Below the pieces are notes generated by a model. That model worked only from the letters and a program-made list of their open reading frames with translations, had not been told where the DNA came from and did not search any database. This document shows, in pieces, positions 11,445 through 22,281 of a DNA stretch of 64,000 nucleotides. This DNA comes from Seiridium cupressi. Taxonomy: Eukaryota; Ascomycota; Sordariomycetes; Amphisphaeriales; Sporocadaceae. The DNA lies in contig JARVKI010000052.1 in assembly GCA_036674765.1 (NCBI GenBank), positions 186,001 through 250,000 of the forward strand, given 5' to 3'. Within the stretch, counting starts at the first letter, position 1, and every line of letters starts with the position of its first letter. The translations under genes and the position numbers were made by a program.

Positions 11445-12576
11445 GATCTTTGATAGAAGGCTGTTGAACGAGTACAAATAAGTGTTATTACTTCTTCGTG
11501 TCACTCAATGTCCCTTCTCAAGAAATGGAGGCACTGAAGTTGCGTAGTTGCAATATTCCACTTACATTGGAATGGCTGACGGGCTTTGGGTGTGACAGAC
11601 TCAGTAGGGATGACGTCATCTTACCACTGCTCAGGTGATGCGTGACGAAGACGCCCGACGCACACACATATATATACATGTATATATAGCCTGAGTTTGA
11701 ATGGGGTCGATGGTTGCGTGATCCTTCGTCATCGCTATCAGATCATTGGCCGAGACTGATAGAGAACCTCCATCAGGCAATACGCAACAGGAATCAGCTC
11801 TCGAAATGCCGATCTCAGTACAATTTTATTTTTGTCTTTTTTCAGCTATCCAGCGCGACGAAGCTATGCTGGTACTCCAGCAGGATCAACTACAACCCGT
11901 ATCTGTATGAAGTATGTTGCCGAGCGTTTCCGCTGCGCCTTGGCAGTGTCGTCCTGCTGACACCTTGGGGCACATATAAAACCGATCAGCGGTACCGATA
12001 CAGTTTCGCCCAATTCAACACCACGACCGGCTGCCAATCCTTCAATCCTTATACGTGGCTCGGGTAGTCAGCCTTGCCAGTAGTTTCAAAGCAAATTGCA
12101 TGTTCAAGTCCGGAGTTCGATTCTTGTCTTCACAACCTCATCGCCTTGACCCCTGCCAAGATCAATTTGCCTAACGTTGTAGCACAGCAGAGCCTCGCGG
12201 AAGTTGCCACCGGAAATAGACACTTCCGCTGTTGGTGTGAGATGTAGGATGCCCCTGTGACGTGGTTGAGTTATGGAAGGAAGCCAAGTCATGGTACTAT
12301 ACTCAGCGATCGGCGTGGATGAAGCATGGAGTCTATTTCCGTGCACCATAGAGCTTTTAACAATGGTAATATGAAGCACACTTTCTAGAATCACAGTGTT
12401 CGGTGCGTCGGGTCTGTAGAAAAAATAGTCGTAGTAATACTGGCTTGAAAATCCCAATGGATTCGTTGGGAATCCCGTCATCATAGACATGTCATCCCTG
12501 GGTATTCATCCTTCTCTAGTATTTATTCCTTTAGTCGTGGAATGGCAGGATCCTCGCAATCGCCTGTCTTGAGCGG
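11445..12576. other. Intergenic, low-complexity patches only
   Basis: Contains an AC/AT tract near 11662-11691 (ACACACATATATATACATG). A 128-codon minus frame at 12104-12490 (SQYYYDYFFYRPDAPNTVI) has no recognisable family and is left out. The promoter of the protease gene lies at the right end. Confidence 0.5.
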
Positions 12577-12584
12577 TATATAAA
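12577..12584 (+). promoter_or_regulatory. TATA box of the metalloprotease gene
   Basis: The sequence TATATAAA lies about 93 bases before the ATG at 12677, a usual TATA-to-ATG distance in ascomycetes. No other core element is obvious. Confidence 0.5.
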
Positions 12585-12676
12585 GGTGGCATTTATATTC
12601 TTACAGTTTAGATAGGCACATTAGAAACTAGTGCCCGATCAACTCGACTACCTCCAAAACCCCAGCAGCGTCCATA

Positions 12677-13575
12677 ATGCATTTACGCACACTCGTCATA
12701 CCAGCCTTGGCAAGCTTAGGGCTATCCGAGTCGCTCCAGCCCAGGGGGTGGAACTTCCCGGACAGCAGTTGTGAACAAAACAAACAAGACATCATCAAGA
12801 CGGAAATCGGCCACGCCAAGGACCTCAGCGACCTCACAGTCAGCAACCTGGAAGACGGCGGGTACTACGAGGCTTTCTTCGCCAAGAGCCTTCGCGATGA
12901 CCCCAAGTTTTCGGTAAGGCCGGCAACGTGTTCCAAAAGATTTCCCAGATGCTCGACGACAGCCAGCACGGGTTCGACTTCAAGATCACCTGCGACGACA
13001 CGACTAGCATGTGCAAGGACAAGTACCTCGCGCACATGAACGACAAGAAGAATGCCATGAACTTCTGCAACCGCTTCTTCGACACCAAGGTCGGCATCTT
13101 GCCCACGCAAGACCGATTGGACAAGTGCGACTCGATCGACCTCCGCGCGGCCCAGTTCTCGCGCTCGGCCATTATCGTGCACGAATGCAGCCACACCTCG
13201 TTTGCCATGGACCCTGAAGACCGCACGGTCGACTACGCGTACGGGTTCAACAGCAATTACCTGCTCCCGCTGGGCAAGTTCGACCGCAGCTGCGCGCCGT
13301 ACAAGAAGGCGGACAAGATCATGTGCCCGGATCCCAAAGACAAGACCAAAGAGGGCATCTGTGATGCTGAATTGAGTGCCAAGAATGCCGACACTTACTC
13401 TTTCATCGCCGCTGGCGTCGGGTACAGCAAGCTGTGCTCGCGCAACATTCCCTTGCCGGCCGCACCGTCGTCCAAGCTCAGGCGTCTGGATCCCTATACC
13501 GGTGGTACCATCCAGAAGCGTGCTTGCAACCTCGGTAATGACTCCATTCCGTTTGATGATGGTCCCGACGAGTAG
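12677..13575 (+). CDS. Secreted M35-like (deuterolysin-type) metalloprotease, frame broken by one base
   Basis: The N-terminus MHLRTLVIPALASLGLSES is a signal peptide. The mature part is cysteine-rich and ends in a zinc-protease core: IIVHECSHTSFAM (HExxH near residue 169), followed by TVDYAYG, the aspzincin-type third-ligand region. The protein would be exported and cleave other proteins. The frame from 12677 is good to KSLRDDPKFS (about 12913). The second frame then carries KAGNVFQKISQMLDD to the stop at 13575. One base is missing between GT and AAG at 12914-12916. A relic copy at 14304-14449 reads EFSVKTREVFQK straight through, so the ancestral codon was probably GTN. The only alternative is a 35-nt intron (GTAAGG...CCCAG, 12914-12948) without a branch site, shorter than normal. 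Either the gene is dead, the sequence has an error, or a very small intron is used. Confidence 0.72.
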
Positions 13576-14148
13576 ATGGAGGAACCTCCATGGCGCCAAG
13601 TGGCGGGAGTAAAATCCCATGGGCTTCAATTCTGGTTGCCAGAGCGGTTCTGCAGATTATAGCTTGATATGACGAGTAAACTGCACAGGATACAGTGAGG
13701 GTCACCGGACTTCATGCGACTTGGACATTACAAAGGAGCGGTTTCTTTTTTTTTTCTTTTTTTTTGGATACGCTTAATCGATTTGGGTTGGGAAAAAGTT
13801 GACCGACATTATCGTCGACCGTCTTACACAATTATGAAATATTAAAGAAATCAATTGATGATATCTTCTTGCGAATGGGTATCATAACACGAATGTCTCC
13901 TTCGACCAGCGGCTAAGCGGCTACTGAATGCAGGTTTACCAATTTTCTATTCCACTCCCTATAGTGCGGCTATCATTGAGCAGTGAATCAGGAATTAGCA
14001 CTCTACAAAGTATCTGGTGGTTGCTGAAAAGAATAGTAGCTTGAAAATAGCTATCATAAGTCTGTAAGTGTATGTAGTAATTTATATTGTTGTTGCGCTG
14101 GGGAAGGAACCGTCCCCGCAGCTCTCTCTATATTCCCTTTATACTCAA
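13576..14148. other. Intergenic after the protease gene, with a T-rich tract
   Basis: A pyrimidine tract of T runs broken by C lies at 13742-13765, probably within the 3' flank. No gene is seen. Confidence 0.5.
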
Positions 14149-14198
14149 GAGCACAGACCATATGATCTGTGCTCAAATATGGGTCACGTTACCGTGAC
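14149..14198. repeat. Two adjacent palindromes
   Basis: At 14149-14174 the arms GAGCACAGA and TCTGTGCTC flank CCATATGA, which itself contains CATATG. Nine bases on, at 14183-14198, GTCACG and CGTGAC flank TTAC. Both are exact. They could form hairpins or be dimeric protein sites. They sit between the protease gene and its relic copy. Confidence 0.7.
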
Positions 14199-14303
14199 AA
14201 AGCTTGCCAATGTCAATGGCAAAGGATCATCTTGATACCAGTCAGTCATCCTCAATCTTCAATCGCAGTTCCTGAATATGGTGATCGTGATCCACAGCTG
14301 TAA

Positions 14304-14449
14304 TTATTCGTCAAGAGCCTTTGTGATGACTCTTGAGTTCTCCGTCAAAACTAGAGAAGTGTTCCAAAAGACCGCCGAGATACTCGACCGGTATTAGTAC
14401 GGGTATGAGCCAACATCAACTTCATAATACCAATCCAGATTTATTGCTC
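14304..14449 (+). pseudogene. Relic second copy of the M35-like protease
   Basis: About 145 bases align by eye with 12868-13015 of the protease gene. Both carry the string GTGTTCCAAAAG, and the preceding TTCGTCAAGAGCCTTTGTG matches TTCGCCAAGAGCCTTCGCG. The relic has an extra T after GATGAC, and a TAG in place of the CAG codon at the DDSQHG position. Nothing recognisable of the catalytic core remains. It marks an old tandem duplication and shows the reading frame that the nearby gene has lost. Confidence 0.75.
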
Positions 14450-15315
14450 AGAAAATGGTTCAACGACCTGCGTAAACCTAAGGTTACCACCGTTATACAG
14501 CAATGACCTAGGAATCTACTAATGTCTCCGCTCTCCAACTGTCAGATAGGGTTGTCGCAGGGAGTGCTAGGGGCTGAGTATTGGCACGCTGACCTCTGCC
14601 TTCTATCGAATAAGGGGGGAGGCAACCCTAATATACACGATTGCGATCCGATACCGGATCGACTCTGACACCAACACCCACTACCCCTTAGCCCCAGGAC
14701 TTCTTTCAGTGTATCCAGGTCAAGGGTGAGGAGATGTCGTTTTTAGATTTACTAAGCCCCGCGAAGATAATAAATTGGCTCGCGGGTTTTTTCGAAGAGC
14801 AACTTGTTGGACAGTAGTAGAACTTTTGGGTCCGCTTTTACTATAGGTAGTCGACGGAGCCTATTAAAATATCTACCTGGAGTTGAAAGGTTGCTCGGAT
14901 CGACAACGGGAGCTCGGCTACGCAGATCCGCCAGAGCTTTGAGAGACTACTCGAAATTTGGAAGTGGACGAAGTTTCTAAATGTGTCTACCGAGCCCCTG
15001 GCGCGAGTTACCCACTCCTGTCTTCGGCATTTTCACCCCGATAGCACAAAGTAGGCCGCGACTCCAACTTTGGCGCTGGGGATAAGGACCTTGGGATCCC
15101 TCGTGTTAATATTGCGGTTTCCAACTTATCTAAGGCAGAGCAGACGATATGCCGAGTTTTCTAGAACCTATGGTCGTATGTGGTATCGACGATGTTCATC
15201 TGTATATACATTTGACAAGGCTGGCTTATTCCTAGGGCTGTTGCTAAGCCGAGACCGAACTGCCTACGGCCCGGGGTACCCAAAGCCCTATCAAGGTCCC
15301 AGGGACCTTACGCGC
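14450..15315. other. Long gene-free stretch
   Basis: No recognisable coding region. Stop-rich frames around 14700-15060, such as SFLDLLSPAKIINWLAGFF, hint at an old decayed coding or mobile-element sequence that I cannot assign. Confidence 0.4.
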
Positions 15316-15801
15316 TTAAAATAGCAGATTCTTCGTTTTCCGATCGAACCGAATGTCACTAAATACAACTGATTCCAACTTCGGCCGAAAGTGGTTCGAA
15401 GAATCGATCCAGTAGCGGATGCTGGCCCCAGCTTCCAGATCCCGGTGACGCTCTAGTATCTGACGCGGAGAAGTCGAGTTGCTCTTGCGCTCTCCTGCAG
15501 ATGTTGAGGAGCCCGGCCGGCTTTTGAATCGGTAGAAGATTGATCGCTTCTTGGTTTCCTCCAGCCCTCGTGGTGATGCTTGGGCGTTATTCTCGATGAC
15601 CGAATCACTTATGGAAACTTGGCCGGTCAATGTCTGGGACACCTTGGGCCATCGTATGTCACGGCGAGCTTGTGATTGTCTGCGGAGTGTGCCTGTTGTC
15701 TCCACACGATTCCATTGTAGGCAGGCACTCCGACTCGCGGCGTTCCAGTTATCCGGTCCATCCCACCAAAAACATGGGAAATCGAGCTGCTTGAGGTCGC
15801 T
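15316..15801 (-). CDS. Possible last exon of an unidentified gene
   Basis: A frame of 161 codons is open from a stop at 15802-15804 down to TAA at 15316, without an early ATG. It could therefore be a terminal exon entered by splicing. The product would start FPCFWWDGPDNWNAASRS, continue with a Ser/Arg-rich basic tail (KKRSIFYRFKSRPGSSTSAG) and end RFDRKTKNLLF. I do not recognise it. An overlapping frame at 15627-16004 contains VMGKAGKALLLWLCAYPKF and could supply an upstream exon, but no convincing splice pair was found. It may equally be a decayed gene. Confidence 0.3.
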   Translation of the reverse strand, partial: SDLKQLDFPCFWWDGPDNWNAASRSACLQWNRVETTGTLRRQSQARRDIRWPKVSQTLTGQVSISDSVIENNAQASPRGLEETKKRSIFYRFKSRPGSSTSAGERKSNSTSPRQILERHRDLEAGASIRYWIDSSNHFRPKLESVVFSDIRFDRKTKNLLF

Positions 15802-16384
15802 TCATTCCTCTCTGCCTGTGACGACCGCAAGGTGAGAATGGAGGCAGACTCTTGCCTAGATGTGAGGAGTTCCACACAATCGGTGTTGAATTTTGGGTAA
15901 GCACAAAGCCATAGTAGCAGAGCCTTACCAGCCTTGCCCATGACCGGCCTCGCAGTTGTGGAGTTTGATGCTTCAGCCCCTAGCGGACCGGCAGGTCTAT
16001 ACAACCAATAATAAATTGACGCTTGTTTGCCCGCAGGAGACGAACACGAGACTCGAAGCAGTAGTCTAGAGTGTTAGTTTATTGATTACTTTGTCAAGAA
16101 CTAGTATACTATACACCAAGCAAGGATCAGCCACCCTGTCTCACGATAGATGACGACTACGACGTTCGCAAATTGACGAAGAAAAAACATGTACATACAG
16201 AAGACGATAAATGTTTAAAGAATCAGGTCAAGATTATTTCATACCTTGAAGATACCTGTCATGTCCCTATCCGTGTCCCTATATAGATAGTGAAAGCAAG
16301 TTGCACGATACTTCCGGATTCAACCCAGCAAAACTTGGGCAAGTTATTTCTCGCTTGAGTCTCACACAATTTGTGTAGATACAC
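15802..16384. other. Intergenic, no supported gene
   Basis: Downstream of the SDR gene. The only open frame of note is the one mentioned with the preceding entry (15627-16004, minus). Otherwise it is A/T-rich and featureless. Confidence 0.5.
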
Positions 16385-17499
16385 CTAGCGGCCGGATTTC
16401 TCTTGAAGCTTCTTCGCAAAATTCTGCTCCTCTTCAAGCAAGTGGTTATCTTCGCCCACAGGCCCCGCCGTCGGGTATAACGCCTCCAAGGGCACCTCGC
16501 GGACATTGACAGTCGCATTGCCGCGCTTGCCGACCAGCATAACCTCAACAATGTTGCCGTCGCCGTACTGCGGCTCCAGGAGGATGTCCAGCGCGACCGC
16601 GGCGCACTGCTCGGGCGTCAAGGTAAGATCGTCGGGGTGGACTCTGTCTTTGCAATAGTCGGGATGGAAGATCGGAGTCTAGAATTCGTCAGCCTCGTCT
16701 CAGAGATCGATGATGTTCAAGGCGTTTGCAGGGAACGAAAAGACCGAATACGCTGACCTGGCGACTTACATATACAAGTCCAGGACAGATGGCAGAATTT
16801 CGAATGCCAAATTTGGCCTTCAGGGCCCCCAGTGACTTTACGACACTGATGGTTGCCGACTTGCTCGCAAAGTAGAGTGGCGTTTGAAGAGAGTGCACAT
16901 AGCCGCCTACGCTGGCGAACCACAGAAGATTACCTTCAATCTGGCTATTCTTGAGCCAATAATCGACGGCCAATTGTGCTAACCGGATGGGACCAATTGT
17001 GTTGACGCCAAAGGTCTTATACTGGCCGACCAGGGCATCTGGGTCATCTTTGGCAAGCGGGGAGACGCCTGGCAGCTCCCAGAATGTGCTGGACGGAGGC
17101 TCGTAGATACCCGCCCCGTTGATCACGATGTCAACGCGACCAAAGGTGTCCAGAGCCTTCTCCCAGAGAGAGTTGATGGCAGTCCAGTTGCTTATGTCTG
17201 TTTCATGGTAAAGTGCAGAGGGTAAACCATCCTGCTTAGGTGGATGTGGGTATTTGCTGTACGTCTCCTCGGCTTCCGGGCGTAGATGGATATCTGCAAC
17301 GAGAAGAGAGGTACCGGCTTCGAGAAGTCTCGTTGCGAGCGCATGACATATACCTGAAAGCTTCGTAAGTTGCATGCGTGGAATCTGAAGCCACGATTGC
17401 GGACAATAGTAGCGACAGGCGAGTAGGTAATTCCGTTGGCATACCTGAACCAGCACCCGTGATCACTGCCACTTTCCCTTTCAGTTCGTACTTGGACAT
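16385..17499 (-). CDS. Short-chain dehydrogenase/reductase
   Basis: A cytosolic NAD(P)-dependent oxidoreductase of the classical SDR family, 310 residues. The exons are 17499-17445, 17353-16770 and 16678-16385. Intron 1 splits the cofactor motif: joining gives KVAVITGAGSGICHALATRL, the Rossmann TGxxxGI. Other family marks are VADIHLR (the Asp after strand 2 suggests NAD), FGRVDIVINGAGIY, NTIGPIRLAQLAVDYW and the active-site YFASK. Intron 2 (GTAAGT...TCTAG) joins SAICPGLVY to TPIFHPDYCKDRVHPDDL. The substrate loop resembles fungal 15-hydroxyprostaglandin-dehydrogenase-like SDRs, so an alcohol or polyketide-type substrate is possible. No broken residue is seen. The gene stands alone between two decayed regions. 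Confidence 0.87.
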
Positions 17500-18085
17500 T
17501 TTGGTTCAGAAGTGCCGGCTGCAATGCAAGCGGAAACGGTCGATGAGCAAGGGGTGCGGCCAGTTAAAGATTACCAAAAGGTTTTGTGAGAGAAGGAGCG
17601 GAAATGATCTAATGAACAGGTTTCACCCGACTGGAAGAGAGACATGCGATGTCGATATACAAAGCAACAAGGGGGCAGTCCTGTGGTCTATCCATCCTCG
17701 GGGAAGACGGGAAATCAGCGCACCTACCTGAAGTGTAACATAATCAAGGATTTTGTGACACTTACCGAGGTTGCTTGCAGATGTGTCTTGCGTATCTTGA
17801 GTACCCCTAGCGGCAGCGACAGCCGGCTGCCACCACTTTTGCTTTCCAATACCCTTGCGGGTGCTGTTTGCAGGGTCAAAGTGGGTACTGCAGGCAAACT
17901 GACAATTGCAAATCACGGTGGCGCTTATGCGTTGCAGAAGTTGTAAGATCCGACTTCCCGGGACCAACAGAGTGGGCCCGCCCCAATCGCTTATAGGGTT
18001 TAATCGCTAAGCCTCCGTACAGCTTCGGCAAGGAACCTGAACTTGCGGGCCGTCCGGCTACCTTGGAGGGAGTGGACTATGGGAG
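17500..18085. other. Intergenic, no supported gene
   Basis: Promoter side of the SDR gene. The last 100 bases before 18086 may include more of the membrane-protein relic (a possible AVRLPW element), but this is weak. Confidence 0.45.
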
Positions 18086-18469
18086 TTGAGTGCTCCCTGG
18101 ATCATCCGTCTCAAGGAAATTTACCAAGTCAAAATCCCAGACAACATCGGCAACATCATCCTCTGGACAGTTGTCGAGTGCGGCCTAGGAATAATCGCTG
18201 GCTCACTGCCGATGCTCCGGATGCTCATGCGCAAGCTCATGACCAGTAGTAGCAACCCACCGAACAACAGCTCCAAGCAAGGAAGCGAGCTGGTGACGAT
18301 CGAACGCATAAAGGGACGCCGTAATCAAATCCATAATTCAGGTTTCGAAGTTAGCATATTGGCTGCTGATGACGCGGACGGCAATGGGGACAGCGACAGC
18401 ACGCGTGGGATGATCAAAGTAACTCGGGAGGTAGCCCAAACACATTCGCGACATACCCAGAATAACTAA
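18086..18469 (+). pseudogene. C-terminal fragment of a rhodopsin-like fungal integral membrane protein
   Basis: The frame contains KIPDNIGNIILWTVVECGLG followed by IIAGSLPMLRMLMRKL. This is the last transmembrane helix pattern (W-x-x-VE-x-GLGIIAG) of the large fungal family of seven-helix integral membrane proteins with a rhodopsin-like domain. A polar Ser/Asn-rich tail follows, as usual. The other six helices are missing upstream, where frames are broken. It is therefore a truncated remnant, or at best the last exon of a gene I cannot reconstruct. Confidence 0.55.
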
Positions 18470-19404
18470 AAATAAAATTCTTGTTGGTAGTCTAATTTGA
18501 AAGTTAAAACCTTTCTTCTTGTTTGGTGTATGCATATACCCGTTTTAGTTCGTTGATTCCAAGAAGCGTAGAGAGAACTATTGCTATTATTGGGAATTCA
18601 AAGGTAAAGATGCCGAAGGGCGGGACAGAGAGCTATAAAGGCACAATATATTGAGTCCTCGAAGTTTCCAGAAGATAGGTTACTCTAAGATTGTGCTCAG
18701 TCGTGAAGCTAAATTCATGTCTCGAAACGGCGCACAAAAGCTCCACATGGTCCTCCCAGCCCGTTCCATGAAACTAGAATGGGATGCTTAATATGCGGTT
18801 GTCCGGTTTGATGCACAACAAATACGTCATGTGCAAGGAAAGATGACCAGTCAGTATTTATTAACAGAGGCTTGGTTGCCTAACTACGTATTGGGGTCAA
18901 GTCACGGCAGTTGAAGAAAGTAGAATGCGGCTCACGGGAGCTGAGCTGAGTTCATAATCATCGACTTTGGCCTTACTTTCGAAGTGACATAGACCAGGCA
19001 GTTTCCGTTGGAAGCCGCATTGTAGGTATAAATCATTAGATTTGTCTGCGAGCACTAATCTTACATCACCATGTCAAACCAGCCAAACAAGGTTGTATTA
19101 CGGAAGTCGCCCGTACGATCAATACTGACGACAATCTCTCCAGAAAGCACAGTCCTTACGGCATTGCGAACTCAAAGAATCTTTCATCTTAAGCCAGAGA
19201 TTTGACTAAGTTCACTTTTTTGCTATTTTGCTTGGCCTCATCATTTGTTTTATTCGTAACATACGCAGACGCTTCGTCTACCTCAACCAGGGCATCGATA
19301 TGGTTGTTGAATTCTGAAGATGGATCAACCATAAACATAGATACTGGCATCAGTCGTCAGTAAGGCGACCCTGAAACCCACAAATAAGTGAACGACCAAA
19401 CTTA
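18470..19404. other. Long gene-free stretch
   Basis: No coding, repeat or RNA signal recognised. Base composition is ordinary to A/T-rich. Confidence 0.5.
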
Positions 19405-19930
19405 CCTACTGCTGCAGAAGAAACCGATGGCCGCAATCTAAACGTTGTGAAAGCCTGCTTTGTACGTCGTTCGAAAGGCATTGGTACCTGCTTCAATGAT
19501 ATCAGGCGTCACTTCCATGATAGCTGACAATCCGCTGGTGTATTGCGCAATGATAGCAGGTAAAACAGCTGGTACAGATGCGCCCGGAAGACCTGCGCCG
19601 ATAAGTGCCTTGCTAATGTTACTTCGAAGTTGACTCAACGCAGATTGGAAGACGGCTTGATAAATAGCGAAGCCTGTTGTTCCCCCAAGAGCCCGGACGG
19701 AAAGCATGAGACAACTGGCAGTGGTGATCAAGGTCGGTAGGACACAAAGCTGGGCAGCAGTGACGAAGGTCACCATGACTATTCCGAATGCCTAGCCGAG
19801 AAGTATGGGAAGACCCCAAGTTATCACTCCTGACTCATCGTTATTGGTGGCCCTGCCAACCCTGCAAAGAATGCAACAAATATACACGTACAAGGCAGTA
19901 AAGAAACGGCTGTAGAGCGCGTATCTTGAC
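19405..19930 (-). pseudogene. Relic of a Tri12-type MFS efflux pump, C-terminal half
   Basis: The minus frame reads ITWGLPILLG, a TAG stop (19794-19792), then AFGIVMVTFVTAAQLCVLPT, followed by the characteristic ALGGTTGFAIYQAVFQSALS. This is the late-helix signature of the fungal trichothecene-efflux-pump subfamily of 14-helix MFS transporters. A second in-frame TAG (19440-19438) interrupts FHNV and IAAIGFF. The N-terminal half is not recognisable, although a GAHPWQANYW-like element near 20350 may be its middle loop. The intact protein would have exported a small molecule across the plasma membrane. Confidence 0.75.
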
Positions 19931-20660
19931 TCCACTTCGCCGAATGCCCCTGGCAGTAAGCGGAGGAATTTGGGCCGCAGATGCTCTCGACCGACTCCCA
20001 TCGGCCGAAAGTTTTGGGGCCATAAAGCTTCGGCCCAACCCGGCGATCCTACGATCTTGCTTACGTGGGTCGGAAAGATCCGATGAAGGCAAGCCTCGCC
20101 AAGAGATCACCTGATAGAGGAACCAACAGAGCAGCTGAGATTCGGATGTCGTCAACTTTAGCGGACGAATTCATCCCCCGCCACACTATGGGACCCTCTA
20201 TTCTGAAAATATGTGCTATCAGATCATCAAGGTTATGAGCATATGCCATCAAGGCTGTATGGCTAGGTGGAGTTAGCGTGTGGGGACACTGTTGGTCACC
20301 AACTATATACTACCAGCCACGTAAATATAGCTGCGGCGACCCAGTAATTTGCCTGCCATGGGTGGGCCCCCTATAAATGAAATGACTACATTAGCGGCTG
20401 ATTCAGGGCAAGGTTTAACATAATTTGGTCAAATGAGGATGGCGCAGAAGCAGACGTAGAAAGCCCACAACGCGTGGTAAGAGTGTCTAGCAAGCAGGAC
20501 GGCAATGGCTGAATTTTAATAGTATACAGACAACGAATAAAAATATGCATAATAATGTTCTCGGCCTGTTTTCAAAGAATGGTAAACGCCTATGTCCCCA
20601 CATGGACAGAACTGGACCACCAATCGCCAGCCGTGAGGCTCCACCAACGAATTCCGTCAA
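19931..20660. other. Decayed sequence between two pseudogenes
   Basis: Frames are short and broken. It may hold the unrecognisable N-terminal half of the MFS relic and the 3' flank of the FAD oxidoreductase pseudogene. Confidence 0.45.
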
Positions 20661-22281
20661 TCAACCACTCAGAGATGTGCCATTCTGGATGATGGGCACG
20701 TAGAATCGGAAAGGGTTGTCGGGATCGTACTGCGCTTTGAGCGATCGGAGTTTATCCAGTCACCAGGGCTCATAGCTGTACGTGGACTCTAGCGACTCAT
20801 CGCCGAGGCTGTAGTTGACATAGGTCGATGGCTTGCGCCCTGGCTGACCAGCATTCCAGAGGTCGCGAGTCTCGGCAGCCCATTGCTCAGTTGGTTCTTT
20901 TAAGCTGGGGTCATCAATCGTCGTGTCAAAGAACCTAAAAGGGAGTTATCCGTCAGCATGCAAACGCGAATAAGCGGCTAGCTGCTGGTCGTTGGTAAGA
21001 GTGAAGGGCAAACGTACATGAGCAGGTAGTCATAACGAAGAGGGAATGTAGACGAGTCCTTGTCGACATCTCGGACATCCTTGATCGAGCAACCTTCGTG
21101 GACAACATGGCCCCCTTTGAGACCTGGGTATTCTGCCACCTTCTCGGTGAACAGGTCGTAGATCTGCTTCTCGGCTGTGATGTTGTATACCTGCAAGCCA
21201 GCAGTGGCTCTACTACGTGGGTTTGATTGTGCGCACACAGCGGACCATTTAGGCCGGTTCCGATCATCTCGGAGATCTGGGGATACGGAAGGGTGTTGTT
21301 TCCTACCGAGGCGGGTCCAATGTCATTGAACGGCTGCAGGAACGCCTCGGCTCGGCAGCGGGACCGGCATAGGCGAACACCCAATAGATACTGACCTGCG
21401 CCAAGTCAGACGATATTACGTAGATGCAGTCTTACGTAGATGCAGATATGTCGCTTACCTCTGTGTCACTGACCGTTGTGTCCCACCAGAAACCACCATA
21501 ATTACAACAACTCGCTCTGGTTATCGGAGTCAACCTTGATTTCCGTGCCGTTGGCTAGTAGGAGGTGAACGACACGAAGTTGTCGGGAGACAATGCCGTG
21601 AAAACCTTCCCAACGTCCATGACCACTACCCAGACCAGCGCCCAGCAAACCGACGCAATCGCAGGCACCAGTCGCTAAACATGCAGTGTAAGCCTTCGTT
21701 TAGTATCGTGAAGCTCAAGACAGTCAGATACTTACTTGCAACGTAGCCATTCTCATACAGGTAGTCCGTCACTTGGCCATCGAATGCTCCGTCCTGAAGC
21801 AAGGCAGTCTGTCCATCGGCTTGGGTAGTGACATTTGTGAGTGCCGTCATATCTATCTGCAAGCCCGAGAAGGTTCCAGACCAAGCTTCCAAATCATGTC
21901 CTCGGTTGACTGCCAGAAATTGATACTGTTCTGGTTGGAATATTTGACTTATGTTTTAGGTCAATACATGGTGTTGTGCCAACAGCGAATAAGACTCACG
22001 ATAGCGGAGACATCGGACTCCTGTCCTGGCCTCACAACAACCCAAATGTCAGGCAATTCATGGGTATTATAACTATTGGTAGCGTTGACATACTGGAGAC
22101 TACCTGGGCCGGAGATGGTAGAAGTGTTGGACACGATACTGCCAAGTTCTTGCTGAACCTGTTCTACTGAGAGACCGCGCCTAGTTACTGGGGCACGTTG
22201 AAAGTAGTAGGGCACAACGGACCCAGAGACAAGAGGAAGAAGGCCAAGGCCGAGAGCTTTAAGAGAGATAGAGAGAACCAT
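20661..22281 (-). pseudogene. FAD-linked oxidoreductase (berberine-bridge type), multiply broken
   Basis: The start MVLSISLKALGLGLLPLVSG is a signal peptide. Homology then runs along the whole PCMH-type FAD protein: LPDIWVVVRPGQESDVSAI; an intron (GTGAGT); VKYSNQNSIN; LAVNRGHDLEAWSGTFSGLQ; an intron; TGACDCVGLLGAGLGSGHGR; LQVYNITAEKQIYDLFTEKV; and the C-terminal berberine-bridge element STYVNYSLGDES with YSYEPW. Lesions are a one-base loss near 21915 (SIN to LAV), TAA at 21504-21502, a frameshift near 21205 and TGA at 20762-20760 inside the YEPW-LDKLR motif. The natural end, NGTSLSG-stop, is kept at 20661. Such enzymes are secreted oxidases found in many metabolite clusters. Four separate lesions make function very unlikely. 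Confidence 0.85.

Noticed and set aside
12100..12140. A GTTCGATT-like string resembling a tRNA T-loop/B box
   Set aside because: The flanking arms do not pair and no acceptor or anticodon stem can be built around it.
12104..12490. A 128-codon minus-strand frame with a Tyr-rich start
   Set aside because: No family, no promoter or intron context, and a length compatible with chance.
12914..12948. A 35-nt intron to rescue the protease frame
   Set aside because: It is shorter than usual fungal introns and has no branch site. The relic copy shows that this DNA is coding and that one base is missing.
14450..15315. A possible retrotransposon remnant
   Set aside because: No reverse transcriptase, integrase, terminal repeat or target duplication could be recognised by eye.
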